64,000 bases of DNA from Thermonema rossianum DSM 10300 (GTDB lineage Bacteria > Bacteroidota > Bacteroidia > Cytophagales > Thermonemataceae): positions 1 through 64,000 of the forward strand of contig NZ_AUGC01000010.1 of NCBI RefSeq assembly GCF_000426825.1. The letters are read 5' to 3'. Below are positions 17,842 to 28,651 of the stretch, in pieces. A program made the position numbers and the translations under genes. How positions within the stretch are numbered: the stretch's first letter is position 1; the number at the start of each line of letters is the position of its first letter. The notes below the pieces were generated by a model. It worked only from the letters and a program-made list of their open reading frames with translations, made no database searches and was not told the origin of the DNA.

Positions 17842-18600
17842 TCAAAGATAATCTAAAATATCGTACACTATATACCCTATCAATTCGTGAATAAAAACGC
17901 CCCATAGGGCTATGCTTTGCTCATTGGGGGCTATCCACAGCAGCCAGTATGTTTGTTTTGGGGTGGAATAGAAGTCCACGGGGAAGGGGTCAGCCTCGAT
18001 GCCTGCCTGACGGAAACAGCCCAGTGCCCGGCGCATGTGAAAAGCAGAAGTGATAAGCAAATAGCGCCCTTGCGGGAGGTGGTCGCGCAAAAGAACTGCT
18101 GTATAACGGGCATTTTCAACCGTATTGAGAGCGTAGGGTTCCACAATGATGTCTTTTGCTGGGACGCCTGCCAGCAATAAAACTTGTTTTAACTGCTCTG
18201 CCTCGGGCGTTACCGTGCTGTCGTAATTACCCCCGCTAATCAGTATTTTCTTTATGATGCCTTTGCGGTACAAGAGAAGAGCATGCAACAGGCGGTCAGC
18301 GCCTCTTTGCATATATACCCGGTCTGCAGGCTGTTGGTGGGTTTGTACAATGCCGGACAGCACAATGCCTACATCGTAAGAGGGCAGCTCATGCAAGGGA
18401 CGTGGCGGCAATTCCCACCGGCGCATCAGTTGGTTGATAACAAAAGGGTTCGTAAAAAGCAGTAGCAAGCATAGCAACAAAATGCTCAGACGCTTCTTCA
18501 CGATGGGGCGCCGCACCCATAGCACAGCAGCCGCCAACAGCAGCAGCCATACGGCAGGCATGGCCAGGTAATAGAGCGTTTTCGATAGAACAAAAAACAT
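17842..18600 (-). CDS. YdcF/ElyC (DUF218) family membrane protein
   Basis: About 252 aa. Two N-terminal TM helices precede a DUF218 domain: DVGIVLSGIVQ, ADRLLHALLLYRKGIIKKIL, LISGG, then the Glu/Asn-containing VEPYALNTVENARYTAVLL and LLITSAFHMRRALGCF. The family includes ElyC and SanA, linked to envelope and peptidoglycan precursor metabolism, with an unproven enzymatic activity. ATG at 18600 is chosen; an upstream GTG (18624) would add eight residues with no domain. Confidence 0.8.
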   Translation of the reverse strand: MFFVLSKTLYYLAMPAVWLLLLAAAVLWVRRPIVKKRLSILLLCLLLLFTNPFVINQLMRRWELPPRPLHELPSYDVGIVLSGIVQTHQQPADRVYMQRGADRLLHALLLYRKGIIKKILISGGNYDSTVTPEAEQLKQVLLLAGVPAKDIIVEPYALNTVENARYTAVLLRDHLPQGRYLLITSAFHMRRALGCFRQAGIEADPFPVDFYSTPKQTYWLLWIAPNEQSIALWGVFIHELIGYIVYDILDYL

Positions 18601-18632
18601 CGATTTGCAGTTTGAGCATATCACTCCCCTAA

Positions 18633-18663
18633 AATAAAAAAACGGGCGGCAAATGCCACCCGT
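18633..18663 (-). terminator. Rho-independent terminator after groEL
   Basis: On the minus strand ACGGGTGGCATTTGCCGCCCGT, shown here by its arms ACGGGTGGC and GCCGCCCGT, forms a stem with one mismatch and is followed by a T-rich run. It lies about 30 bases past the groEL stop. Confidence 0.85.
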
Positions 18664-18694
18664 TCTACTTTATGAAAGAGGCTTCTGTTTCAGA

Positions 18695-20335
<1,641 letters not shown>

Positions 20336-20426
20336 TTAAAGGTTAAACATTTACTGTTACTGTAATTATGAATTCAGAAAGCCGGGTTGCGTGTCGTCTT
20401 TTTCAGCAATAAAATTACATCTATGC

Positions 20427-20741
20427 TTAGATGATAGCGTAGATGTCAGACTCACGCATGATGAGGTAGTCTTTGCCGTCGATGTGGATTTCGGTACCGG
20501 CATATTTACCGTACAACACGCGGTCACCTACTTTTACGGTCATGGGTTCATCTTTTTTGCCGGGACCTACAGCCACTACCACACCTTCTTGAGGTTTCTC
20601 TTTTGCAGTGTCAGGAATGATAATACCGGCTTTAGTTTTTTCTTCTGCGGGTAGAGGTTCCACTACCACACGGTCAGCCAAAGGCTTAATGTTTACTTGA
20701 GTCATGTTGTTGGTGTTTTTGGTTTCAACTGCTGCGCTCAT
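20427..20741 (-). CDS. groES: Co-chaperonin GroES (10 kDa)
   Basis: 104 aa as drawn; the conserved part starts at residue 13 ([20 protein letters not shown]) and ends [13 protein letters not shown]. The mobile loop [19 protein letters not shown] and the dome region are intact. Most GroES proteins start at the equivalent of Met13 (20705), so the first 12 residues may not be translated, though they are in frame with their own ATG. The groES-groEL order is standard. Two direct copies of ATAGCACTT lie at and upstream of the start (20740-20748 and 20784-20792); see findings. Confidence 0.95.
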   Translation of the reverse strand: MSAAVETKNTNNMTQVNIKPLADRVVVEPLPAEEKTKAGIIIPDTAKEKPQEGVVVAVGPGKKDEPMTVKVGDRVLYGKYAGTEIHIDGKDYLIMRESDIYAII

Positions 20742-20955
20742 AGCACTTACACTTTTTAGAAGTTGAACACTTCGCCCTTGTGTATAGCACTTCTTGTGCC
20801 AATTCCCTACTTGTCAGTTGGAAACTGTAAAAATGTCAGGTGTTTCTTACTTTTCTATGTTGTGAATTGTTTTGTGTTGCTTGATTTTTTTGGTAAAATA
20901 TTTGTCGTTTTGTTGTTTAATGTTTGTCATATTTTACAAAAAAGAGTTTTTAGCT

Positions 20956-21672
20956 ATGAAAAAGTTGAGTGTGGATTGGCTGACAAGTGGTCTGATGGAT
21001 TTCGAGTACAAGAAGTACCTGCTATTGGCGTATTTGCAAGAAGTGCGCCGCGAGTTTGGAGAAGTAAAGCTGTATCCGGCGCTTTCCGATTTGGTGTTTC
21101 ACTACCAAAATCTTCTCAATGTCAAAAAAAACAAGACCTTGCTCTATGAGCAATTCCCCCAAATCATCAGCAAGGCAGATTTTGAACGCCTGACTTTGGA
21201 ATATGAAAAGATAGTGAAGGATGACGAGCTCATGCAGGTGATTGAAGAAATCATCTTATTTGCACTGCCTGAGCTTAAGCGGGTGATGAAAGAAGGCGAA
21301 GATATTTATAAATACGTGGAAGAGCATATGGTCTTGTCGCCGGTGGGCATTGAGCCCCTGCGCAATGAAGAGGGCTATTTGCTCTTGCATTTCGACGGCA
21401 CCGAGGCGGTGCAGGTCTATCTTTATCAAAGCACGCTTTTCGAGCCGAACGAAGAGTACCGTACGGTGCGTTTGAATCTTTTGGAAGAGGTGGAAAAGAG
21501 AAAAACAGAAACTTATGAAAGTGTGAAGGTACAGCTCATCAAAAAGTACAAAGACCTGCCGCAGCCTGCTACTTTCTTGATTGTGGCCAAGGTGCAGTGC
21601 CCTTTGCAAGAAACGGTGGTGCCCATTGCCCGCCGCCTGCTCATGAAGCATCTGGCACGCTGGGCGGCATAG
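20956..21672 (+). CDS. Conserved Bacteroidota protein of unknown function
   Basis: 238 aa from ATG 20956 (MKKLSVDWLTSGLMDFEYKK). Soluble, no signal peptide or membrane segment. The sequence is helical at the N-terminus and more strand-like from about residue 120 (LSPVGIEPLRNEEGYLLLHF), and it ends with a basic segment. I do not recognise a domain or catalytic motif. It is divergent from groES across a 214-base gap and is followed by gltX 113 bases later. Confidence 0.75.
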   Translation: MKKLSVDWLTSGLMDFEYKKYLLLAYLQEVRREFGEVKLYPALSDLVFHYQNLLNVKKNKTLLYEQFPQIISKADFERLTLEYEKIVKDDELMQVIEEIILFALPELKRVMKEGEDIYKYVEEHMVLSPVGIEPLRNEEGYLLLHFDGTEAVQVYLYQSTLFEPNEEYRTVRLNLLEEVEKRKTETYESVKVQLIKKYKDLPQPATFLIVAKVQCPLQETVVPIARRLLMKHLARWAA

Positions 21673-21750
21673 GCTGACATGCTGTCATATTGTCAGTTTC
21701 GATGAAGCGGGCTCGCGAATTGGCTGCGGGCTCGCTTCTTTGTTCCTGAT

Positions 21751-21758
21751 TAGTTTTG
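21751..21758 (+). promoter_or_regulatory. Candidate -7 promoter element for gltX
   Basis: TAGTTTTG matches TAnnTTTG and lies 27 bases before the gltX ATG. No well-placed TTG was found 17-20 bases upstream, so this rests on the -7 match only. Confidence 0.4.
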
Positions 21759-21785
21759 TACATTTGCGCCAAATGTCTGAAAACT

Positions 21786-23336
21786 ATGAGTCAACAAGAA
21801 GTGCGTGTTCGTTTTGCCCCAAGCCCCACCGGTGGCTTGCATATTGGCGGTGTGAGAACTGCCCTTTACAATTACCTTTTTGCCAAGAAGCATGAAGGCA
21901 AGTTTATCATTCGCATAGAAGATACGGACCAGAAACGCTTTGTGCCCGGCGCAGAGGAATATATTTACGAAGCCCTGGAATGGCTGGGGCTGACCCCTGA
22001 CGAAAGCCCCAAAGTGGGTGGGCCTTATGGTCCTTACCGCCAGTCGGAGCGTAAAGAAATGTATCGTCAATATGCTGAGCGCCTGGTAGAAGAAGGCAAT
22101 GCCTATTATGCTTTCGATACGGAAGAAGAGCTGGAAGCCATGCGCCAGCGTTTGATAGCCGCCAAATCAAAAAATCCCTCTTACAATGCCATTTCGCGCA
22201 TGAGCATGAAGAACTCGCTTACGTTGCCCCCCGAAGAGGTGAAGGCACGTATCGAGTCGGGCGAGCCTTATGTCATTCGCATGAAAGTGCCTCATAAAAA
22301 AGAAATCCGCTTCAAAGACCATATTCGCGGCTGGGTGGTAGTGCATGCTTCTGCTTTGGATGACAAGGTGTTGCTCAAGTCGGATGGCATGCCCACGTAC
22401 CACTTGGCAAATATCGTGGATGACCACCTGATGAAAATTACCCATGTGATTCGTGGGGAAGAGTGGTTGCCTTCGGCGCCTATTCACGTGCTGTTGTATG
22501 AGTTTTTTGGATGGCAGCCCCCGGAGTTTGCACACCTGCCCCTGATTTTACGCCCCGACGGCAATGGTAAGCTTAGCAAACGGGTAGCTGACCAGTTGGG
22601 CTTTCCCATTTTTCCACTTACATGGACCGACCAAGAAGGCAATGTATCGATAGGTTATCGTGAGCGGGGTTTCTTGCCCGAAGCCATTATCAACTTTTTG
22701 GCATTGCTTGGATGGCACCCCAGCGACAACCGGGAGCTGTTTACCTTGGAAGAGCTGATTCAAGAGTTTAGCTTGGAGCGCATCACCAAGTCAGGTGCAC
22801 GCTTCGACTTTGAAAAAGCCAAGTGGTTTAACCAACAATATTTGCGAAAAAAATCAGGTGAAGAGCTGCTTCCCTTCTTCTTCGAAGGCTTGGAGCAAGC
22901 CAATACGGGCATCAAGGTTGCCGATATTGACAAAGAAAAAGCCGTCCGCATTTGCGAATTGATGAAAGAGCGGATTACCTTCCCCAAGGACATATGGGAA
23001 GAAGCAGCTTTCTTTTTCGTGGCGCCTGCCTCTTTCGATGAAAAAGCAGTGGCGAAACGTTGGAACGAACAAGCGGCTGCCATACTGAAAGACTTTGCCG
23101 AAAAACTGCAGGCTGCCGGTGCTTCTGACGGGGCTGCCATGAAGCAGCTGCTGGAGGAAACAGCCACCGCGCAAGGGGTTAAAATAGGCAAGGTGATGCC
23201 GGCATTGCGTCTGGCTATTACCGGTCAGATGGCAGGTCCCGACTTAGTGGAAATTCTGGACATCCTGGGTAAGGAAGAGGTTGTCAAGCGCCTGCAGTAC
23301 GCCATTGATACTTTGGGGATACCGGCTAAATCATAA
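21786..23336 (+). CDS. gltX: Glutamyl-tRNA synthetase
   Basis: 516 aa class I aminoacyl-tRNA synthetase that charges tRNA-Glu. The HIGH-type motif is in RFAPSPTGGLHIGG and the KMSKS-type motif is KLSKRVAD; an anticodon-binding helical domain makes up the C-terminal third. ATG 21786 (MSQQEVRVRF) is chosen because it places the HIGH motif near residue 10, as in the family; ten more in-frame residues upstream are not needed. hldD follows 6 bases later, so the two are probably cotranscribed. Confidence 0.97.
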   Translation: MSQQEVRVRFAPSPTGGLHIGGVRTALYNYLFAKKHEGKFIIRIEDTDQKRFVPGAEEYIYEALEWLGLTPDESPKVGGPYGPYRQSERKEMYRQYAERLVEEGNAYYAFDTEEELEAMRQRLIAAKSKNPSYNAISRMSMKNSLTLPPEEVKARIESGEPYVIRMKVPHKKEIRFKDHIRGWVVVHASALDDKVLLKSDGMPTYHLANIVDDHLMKITHVIRGEEWLPSAPIHVLLYEFFGWQPPEFAHLPLILRPDGNGKLSKRVADQLGFPIFPLTWTDQEGNVSIGYRERGFLPEAIINFLALLGWHPSDNRELFTLEELIQEFSLERITKSGARFDFEKAKWFNQQYLRKKSGEELLPFFFEGLEQANTGIKVADIDKEKAVRICELMKERITFPKDIWEEAAFFFVAPASFDEKAVAKRWNEQAAAILKDFAEKLQAAGASDGAAMKQLLEETATAQGVKIGKVMPALRLAITGQMAGPDLVEILDILGKEEVVKRLQYAIDTLGIPAKS

Positions 23337-23342
23337 GCAATC

Positions 23343-24308
23343 ATGATAGTAGTAACCGGAGCTGCCGGTTTCATTGGCAGTTGTTTGATTCAGCGACTCA
23401 ATGAAGCCGGCTACAAATACATAGTAGCCGTTGATGACTTTTCGCGCGAAGACAAGCGCCCCAATTATCAAGGCAAGGCTATTGTGGAATATGTGCCGCG
23501 TGAACAGCTGATAGACTGGCTGCACCGGCATGAAAAGACGGTGGAATTTGTCTTTCATTTGGGGGCTCGCACCGATACGACCGAGTTCAATGAAGCGGTT
23601 TTTGAAGAATTGAACGTAAACTATTCCAAGCAGGTGTGGCAGGCTTGCACGCGCTATCAAATACCTTTGGTCTATGCTTCTTCGGCAGCCACCTATGGCA
23701 TGGGCGAGTATGGCTATTCCGACGATGAGCGGTTGATTCCTAAGTTGCAACCGCTGAACCCTTATGGTTGGTCGAAGCAGCGTTTTGACCTGTGGGTGCT
23801 GGAGCAGCAGCAGAAGCCTTTCTTTTGGGCCGGCTTGAAGTTTTTCAATGTATATGGTCCCAACGAATACCATAAGGGGCGTATGGCTTCGGTGGTCTTT
23901 CATGCTTTTCGCCAAATTCGCGAAACCGGCAGCATGAAGCTGTTCCGCTCGCATCGGCCGGACTTTGAAGACGGCAAGCAAATGCGCGATTTTATTTATG
24001 TGAAGGACGTGGTGGACGTATGCCTTTTCCTGATGGAGCAGCGCAAGCACCCGGGCATTTACAATTTGGGCACAGGGCAGGCACGCACCTTCTTGGACTT
24101 GGCAAAAGCGGTGTTTCGCGCATTAAACAAACCGGTAAGTATCTCGTTTATCGATACGCCCGAAGACATACGCGATAAGTACCAGTATTTTACCGAAGCG
24201 AAGATGGACAAGCTGCGTGCCGCAGGCTATGACAAGCCTTTTACTTCTTTGGAAGAGGGCATTGCCGATTATGTGCAAAATTACCTTTTGCCCGGTAAGT
24301 ATTATTGA
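23343..24308 (+). CDS. hldD: ADP-glyceromanno-heptose 6-epimerase
   Basis: 321 aa short-chain dehydrogenase/reductase. It converts ADP-D-glycero-D-manno-heptose to the L,D form for lipopolysaccharide core. Visible: NADP-binding IVVTGAAGFIGSCLIQRLN, the family-specific HLGARTDTTE, catalytic Ser-Tyr-Lys in YASSAATYGMGE and NPYGWSKQRFD, and FFNVYGPNEYHKGRMASV. No other heptose genes are in the window. Ends at a hairpin terminator. Confidence 0.93.
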   Translation: MIVVTGAAGFIGSCLIQRLNEAGYKYIVAVDDFSREDKRPNYQGKAIVEYVPREQLIDWLHRHEKTVEFVFHLGARTDTTEFNEAVFEELNVNYSKQVWQACTRYQIPLVYASSAATYGMGEYGYSDDERLIPKLQPLNPYGWSKQRFDLWVLEQQQKPFFWAGLKFFNVYGPNEYHKGRMASVVFHAFRQIRETGSMKLFRSHRPDFEDGKQMRDFIYVKDVVDVCLFLMEQRKHPGIYNLGTGQARTFLDLAKAVFRALNKPVSISFIDTPEDIRDKYQYFTEAKMDKLRAAGYDKPFTSLEEGIADYVQNYLLPGKYY

Positions 24309-24346
24309 AATTTTGCTTTTCTTTGTGCGGGATTAGAATAAAAGCA

Positions 24347-24383
24347 AAAGCCCGTGTAGCTGCATAAGCGGCGCACGGGCTTT
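24347..24383. terminator. Bidirectional terminator between hldD and the thioesterase gene
   Basis: AAAGCCCGTG (24347-24356) and CACGGGCTTT (24374-24383) are exact inverted repeats with a 17-base loop. An A-rich run precedes and a T-rich run follows, so it can serve both convergent genes. Confidence 0.8.
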
Positions 24384-24404
24384 GTTGTTTGTGAATCAAG
24401 CCGG

Positions 24405-24830
24405 TTATTTCATCTCTATATTCAGCAAGTTGCTGCTTGCTTTGGCTATCAACTTTCCTTCGGCATTGCGTATTTCGCCCACGACATGTATCAATTGGCG
24501 TCCTTGGCGTATTACCTGCGCTTCTACTTCAACTGTTTCGCCCATGCGTGCCTTGCCCAAAAAGTCAACGTTGAGATTGACCGACACCGAAGGTTTGTCT
24601 TTTTCCAAGGCAGATACCATCATGCCTATGATTTCGTCGAGCAGCGCTGCTTGCACACCACCATGCAGCAGCCCCAGTGGGTTTACCATATCGGGGCGCA
24701 CTTCCATGGTGGCAACTACGTGTCCCGATTCTACTTTGCGCAAAACAAAATTCAGCCATTTGGTCACGGGGGGCGCTTGTTCGGGCATTTCTTTGCCCAC
24801 CATGTTTTTCAGTATTTCAATAAGTGCCAT
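24405..24830 (-). CDS. PaaI-type hotdog thioesterase
   Basis: 141 aa. The hotdog-fold signature NPLGLLHGGVQAALLDEIIG contains the HGG and catalytic Asp/Glu region seen in PaaI-type acyl-CoA thioesterases. The C-terminal strands (ETVEVEAQVIRQGRQLIHV) complete the fold. The acyl substrate is not known. It is the last gene of a minus-strand run behind hemH (15-base gap). Confidence 0.85.
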   Translation of the reverse strand: MALIEILKNMVGKEMPEQAPPVTKWLNFVLRKVESGHVVATMEVRPDMVNPLGLLHGGVQAALLDEIIGMMVSALEKDKPSVSVNLNVDFLGKARMGETVEVEAQVIRQGRQLIHVVGEIRNAEGKLIAKASSNLLNIEMK

Positions 24831-24845
24831 GTGTTTGTATGCTTT

Positions 24846-25919
24846 TTAGTTGTCGGTGGTTATTTTCTGTTCGGCAGAAGACAAACGCAACGTGGCTTCT
24901 TCGATGATTTGACGCAGAGCATCGACCCAGGCGGGGGAATCGTTGAGGCTTTCTACCAGCACCCACTTTTCACCGCCCAACTCTTCGAATAATTCTTTGT
25001 ATTCTTCCCCTACTTCAATGGTGGTTTCCAGACAGTCGGCAATGAATGCCGGCGAAAACGCAAGCACTTTTTTCGCCCCTTGGCTTGCCAATTGACGGAC
25101 GACGTCTTCGGTGTAGGGTTGAATCCACTCGGCTTTGCCTAAGCGCGACTGAAAGGCTGTAATGCAACGCTCGGCCGGTAATTGCAGGGCGTCGGCAAGC
25201 AGGCGGGTGGTTGCGAAGCATTGAGCCCGGTAGCAGAGGTGGTTGTTTTCATGCAAGCGGTTGCAGCAGCCTGCGGCAGTCTTGTCGCTCGATGACAGGC
25301 AACAACCGTGCATATCTGCTTTTTGTATCTGACGCACGGGCACGCCATGGTATGAAAAAACAAAATAATCGTATTGGTCGGCTTCTACATAGGGGCGTGC
25401 ACGCATAGCCAGCGCTTGCACAAAAGCAGGGTGGTTGTAGAAGTGAGAAACGATGCTGATCGACGGGAAGCTTTGCCAGTGGCGTGTTTCATCGTAAAAC
25501 TTCTGAATGACAGAGCCGGTAGTTGCCGATGCGTATTGAGGGAAAAGAGGCAGCAAAATGATTTGGTCGTAAGCGTGGCGTCGCATTTCTTCCAAGGTAT
25601 CGCGCATGGAGGGGTGCTGATAACGCATAGCCAAATACACATCATACTCTTTGCCCAGGGCGTCTTGAAGCAGGGATTGAAGACGTTCGCCATATACCTT
25701 GAGCGGCGAGCCTTCCGGGGTCCACAGCTCACGGTAAGCCCGGGCAGAACGCGGTGCCCGGAAGGGGGCTATGATTAAGTTTACCAGCAGCCAGCGCGAA
25801 AGGGCGGGAATGTCAATCACGCGACCGTCTAAAAGGAATTCTCGTAAATAACGACGGACTTGCGGGGTGTAGGGGGCATCCGGTGTGCCCAGGTTTACCA
25901 GTAATACGGCTTTTTTCAT
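24846..25919 (-). CDS. hemH: Ferrochelatase
   Basis: 357 aa. Inserts Fe2+ into protoporphyrin IX as the last step of heme synthesis. It starts KKAVLLVNLGTPDAPYTPQV, and has the active-site His in YFVFSYHGVPVRQIQK and FSPAFIADCLETTIEVGEEY near the end. A Cys-rich insert (ADMHGCCLSSSDK, AAGCC, CYRAQC) after the active-site His could bind a metal or Fe-S cluster; similar Cys clusters occur in Bacteroidota ferrochelatases. It sits in a run miaB-cobT-hemH-thioesterase. Confidence 0.95.
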   Translation of the reverse strand: MKKAVLLVNLGTPDAPYTPQVRRYLREFLLDGRVIDIPALSRWLLVNLIIAPFRAPRSARAYRELWTPEGSPLKVYGERLQSLLQDALGKEYDVYLAMRYQHPSMRDTLEEMRRHAYDQIILLPLFPQYASATTGSVIQKFYDETRHWQSFPSISIVSHFYNHPAFVQALAMRARPYVEADQYDYFVFSYHGVPVRQIQKADMHGCCLSSSDKTAAGCCNRLHENNHLCYRAQCFATTRLLADALQLPAERCITAFQSRLGKAEWIQPYTEDVVRQLASQGAKKVLAFSPAFIADCLETTIEVGEEYKELFEELGGEKWVLVESLNDSPAWVDALRQIIEEATLRLSSAEQKITTDN

Positions 25920-25969
25920 TTGTCTCTTGTTTACTTCCGTTTTTACAAACCACGCCCCCTTTCAAAAAG

Positions 25970-27034
25970 TTACAAACAGGTATCAGACTCTATGTCTTGA
26001 CGGTTGGAAACACCGGCTTCATCGAAGCTTGCCATTTCGTTGAGGAAGCGCACCGCCGATTCCACCACCGGATAGGCCACCGCACAAGCGCTACCTTCGC
26101 CCAGGCGCATGCCCAATTGCAAAATAGCTTGTGCCTGCATGTATTCAAGCAACTTTTGATGCCCTTGTTCGGCAGAGGTGTGGCAAAAAATAGCATAGTG
26201 GCGTATGTAGGGGTTGCTCTTATAGGCCACCAGGAACGCCACGGAGCTGATGAAACCATCCACCAAGATAAGCATATGCAGGGCTGCCGCTTGCAACATA
26301 GCCCCGCACATCATGGCAATTTCATAACCGCCATAAGTGCGCAGTACTTCAAAGGGATCGTTACTGTTTAGTTGATGATGCAGCAAGGCTTTGCGCAATA
26401 CTTCAATTTTATGTTGATATTGCTCATCGTTGAGTCCGGTGCCCCTGCCTACGCATACTTCCACGGGCTGTTTGGTAATTACACTCATGATGGCAGAAGC
26501 CGAGGAGGTATTGGCAATGCCCATTTCACCAAAGCCCACTACATTACAACCTGCTTTGTGGAGCTCTTTGACCAGCTCGCTGCCTTTTTGAATGGCTTGT
26601 TCCAATTCTTGCCCGGTCATGGCCGCTTCATAAAGGAAGTTGCGGGTGCCTTTGGCTATTTTGGCATGCACAATAGGGAGGTCTTGCGGGAAGTCGGCGG
26701 CTACACCGGCATCAATCACTTTTAAAGACAGGTGGTTTTGCCGGCAAAATACGTTCACGGCAGCACCGCCCCGCACGAAGTTCATTACCATCTGGGCAGT
26801 TACTTCTTGTGGATAGGCACTTACGCCTTCGGCCGCAATGCCATGGTCGCCGGCAAAGACCAGTATGTGAGGATTGCGAAGGGTAGGCGTAAGGCTTTGT
26901 TGTATGGTAGCAATTTGCACGGCCATCTCCTCAAGCTTGCCTAAAGCTCCCAATGGCTTGGTTTTGTTGTCAATTTTTTCCTGTACTTGCTTGGCAAAGC
27001 TTGTAGAGAGTGGTTCTATGACAAATCCTTTCAT
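25970..27034 (-). CDS. cobT: Nicotinate-nucleotide-dimethylbenzimidazole phosphoribosyltransferase
   Basis: 354 aa. Makes alpha-ribazole phosphate for the lower ligand of cobalamin. Family features: DNKTKPLGALGKLEEMAVQI near the N-terminus, VFAGDHGIAAEGVSAYPQEV, GFGEMGIANTSSASAI, VGRGTGLNDEQYQHK and LVDGFISSVAFL. The catalytic Glu is expected near the GEGSACAVAYP segment (about residue 315). No other cobalamin genes or cobalamin riboswitch are seen nearby, so the gene stands alone between miaB and hemH. Confidence 0.95.
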   Translation of the reverse strand: MKGFVIEPLSTSFAKQVQEKIDNKTKPLGALGKLEEMAVQIATIQQSLTPTLRNPHILVFAGDHGIAAEGVSAYPQEVTAQMVMNFVRGGAAVNVFCRQNHLSLKVIDAGVAADFPQDLPIVHAKIAKGTRNFLYEAAMTGQELEQAIQKGSELVKELHKAGCNVVGFGEMGIANTSSASAIMSVITKQPVEVCVGRGTGLNDEQYQHKIEVLRKALLHHQLNSNDPFEVLRTYGGYEIAMMCGAMLQAAALHMLILVDGFISSVAFLVAYKSNPYIRHYAIFCHTSAEQGHQKLLEYMQAQAILQLGMRLGEGSACAVAYPVVESAVRFLNEMASFDEAGVSNRQDIESDTCL

Positions 27035-27046
27035 AGCTTTTTGGGG

Positions 27047-28552
27047 TTAAGGGGTCCATTTGCCCACGGCTTTGCCGATGAGCGTGGCGCTGGTGCACTC
27101 TTCTACCAGCACATCCACATAGTCGCCAATTTCATAGTTTTCTTTGGGAAACACAACCACTTTATTGGCAGTGTTGCGCCCGAACAGATGTTCTTTGGAG
27201 CGCTTGGAATAGCCTTCTACCAATACGCGATGTACCTTGCCCACGTCCATCAAGTTTCGCTCCAAAGAGTGTTTATTTTGTAACTCAATGATTTCTTGCA
27301 GTCTTCTTTTCTTTACTTCCAAAGGCACATCGTCTTGCAGGCGCTTGGCTGCCGGTGTGCCGGGGCGTTCAGAGTAGTAGAACATGTAAGAGAAGTCGAA
27401 CTTGACCGCTTCCATGAGCGAGAGCGTATCGCGGTGCTCTTCTTCTGTTTCGCTGCAGAAACCGGCAATCATGTCGGAGGACAAACCGCACTCATTGCCC
27501 AGGATGCGGCGAATGGCTGCCACGCGTTCCAGATACCACTCACGAGTGTAGGTGCGGCGCATCAGTTCCAGAATACGGTTGTTGCCGCTTTGCACGGGCA
27601 AGTGTATGTATTTACAAATGTTGTCGTAGCGTTGCATGGTGTAAAGCACCTCGTCGGTGATGTCCTTGGGGTGTGAGGTAGAGAAGCGTACGCGCAGGTC
27701 CGGCGCTATTTGAGCGACCATCTCGAGCAAGTGCGCAAAGTTGACTTGCTCGTACTTGCTCAGGTCCTCGCCACGTTTGAGCGCCTTACGGTATTCGTTC
27801 AGCGATGTTATTTGCGGGTGGGAGGTCCAAAAGTAAGAGTCCACGTTTTGGCCAAGCAAAGTTACTTCCTTGTAGCCACGTTCATATAAGGTGCGTGCTT
27901 CCTGCACGATGGAGTGAGGGTTACGGCTGCGTTCGCGCCCACGTGTATAGGGCACCACGCAGAAGGTGCACATGTTGTCGCAGCCTCGCATGATAGATAT
28001 GAAGGCGGTTACACCGTTGGAATTCAAGCGCACGGGGTTGATGTCGGCATAGGTTTCTTCGCGGGAGAGGAATACGTTGACTGCCTTGTTCCCGTCTTCG
28101 GCTTCTGCCACCAGATGGGGCAAGTCGCGGTAGGCGTCCGGTCCGGCTACGATATCAACGATTTTTTCTTCTTCAAGCAATTTGGTTTTCAGCCGTTCGG
28201 CCATGCAGCCCAGCAGCCCTACGAGCAAGCCCGGCTTTTTGTTTTTTAAGGATTCCAGCTCGCGCAGGCGCTTCCAAATGCGTTGTTCGGCATTGTCGCG
28301 TATTGCGCAAGTGTTCAGAAAGATAACATCGGCTTTTTGTGCTTCGCTGGTCGTGTCAAATCCATGCTCTTGCAGAATGGCTGCTACAATTTCACTATCG
28401 GAGAAGTTCATCTGGCAGCCATAGCTTTCAATATACAGTTTACGGCTTTTGCCGGTATTTTGCTCTTGGGTGGTTTTGACTGTTTCGCAAGCTTCGCCCT
28501 CTGCTGACTGAATCAAGTCAATATCTTTTACTATCTGTTTCATAGCTTCCAT
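27047..28552 (-). CDS. miaB: tRNA-2-methylthio-N6-dimethylallyladenosine synthase
   Basis: 501 aa radical SAM methylthiotransferase that acts on i6A37 of tRNA. The N-terminal UPF0004 domain holds three cluster Cys ([33 protein letters not shown]). The radical SAM cluster is in [27 protein letters not shown] domain closes it ([22 protein letters not shown]). About 40 extra residues precede the first domain; ATG at 28543 is an alternative start. First gene of the minus-strand run with cobT, 12 bases upstream of it. Confidence 0.96.
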   Translation of the reverse strand: MEAMKQIVKDIDLIQSAEGEACETVKTTQEQNTGKSRKLYIESYGCQMNFSDSEIVAAILQEHGFDTTSEAQKADVIFLNTCAIRDNAEQRIWKRLRELESLKNKKPGLLVGLLGCMAERLKTKLLEEEKIVDIVAGPDAYRDLPHLVAEAEDGNKAVNVFLSREETYADINPVRLNSNGVTAFISIMRGCDNMCTFCVVPYTRGRERSRNPHSIVQEARTLYERGYKEVTLLGQNVDSYFWTSHPQITSLNEYRKALKRGEDLSKYEQVNFAHLLEMVAQIAPDLRVRFSTSHPKDITDEVLYTMQRYDNICKYIHLPVQSGNNRILELMRRTYTREWYLERVAAIRRILGNECGLSSDMIAGFCSETEEEHRDTLSLMEAVKFDFSYMFYYSERPGTPAAKRLQDDVPLEVKKRRLQEIIELQNKHSLERNLMDVGKVHRVLVEGYSKRSKEHLFGRNTANKVVVFPKENYEIGDYVDVLVEECTSATLIGKAVGKWTP

Positions 28553-28651
28553 GCAATGAGTTATCTTGCAAAATTAGGAATTTCAAGGAAATAAGTGATA
28601 AGTTTTGTATTTTGCCTTTATGAAGCTCTACTGTTATTGCACAAACATTTC

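Noticed and set aside
20742-20955. A standard CIRCE element upstream of groES
   Set aside because: TTAGCACTC-N9-GAGTGCTAA is not present; only direct copies of a related 9-mer are.
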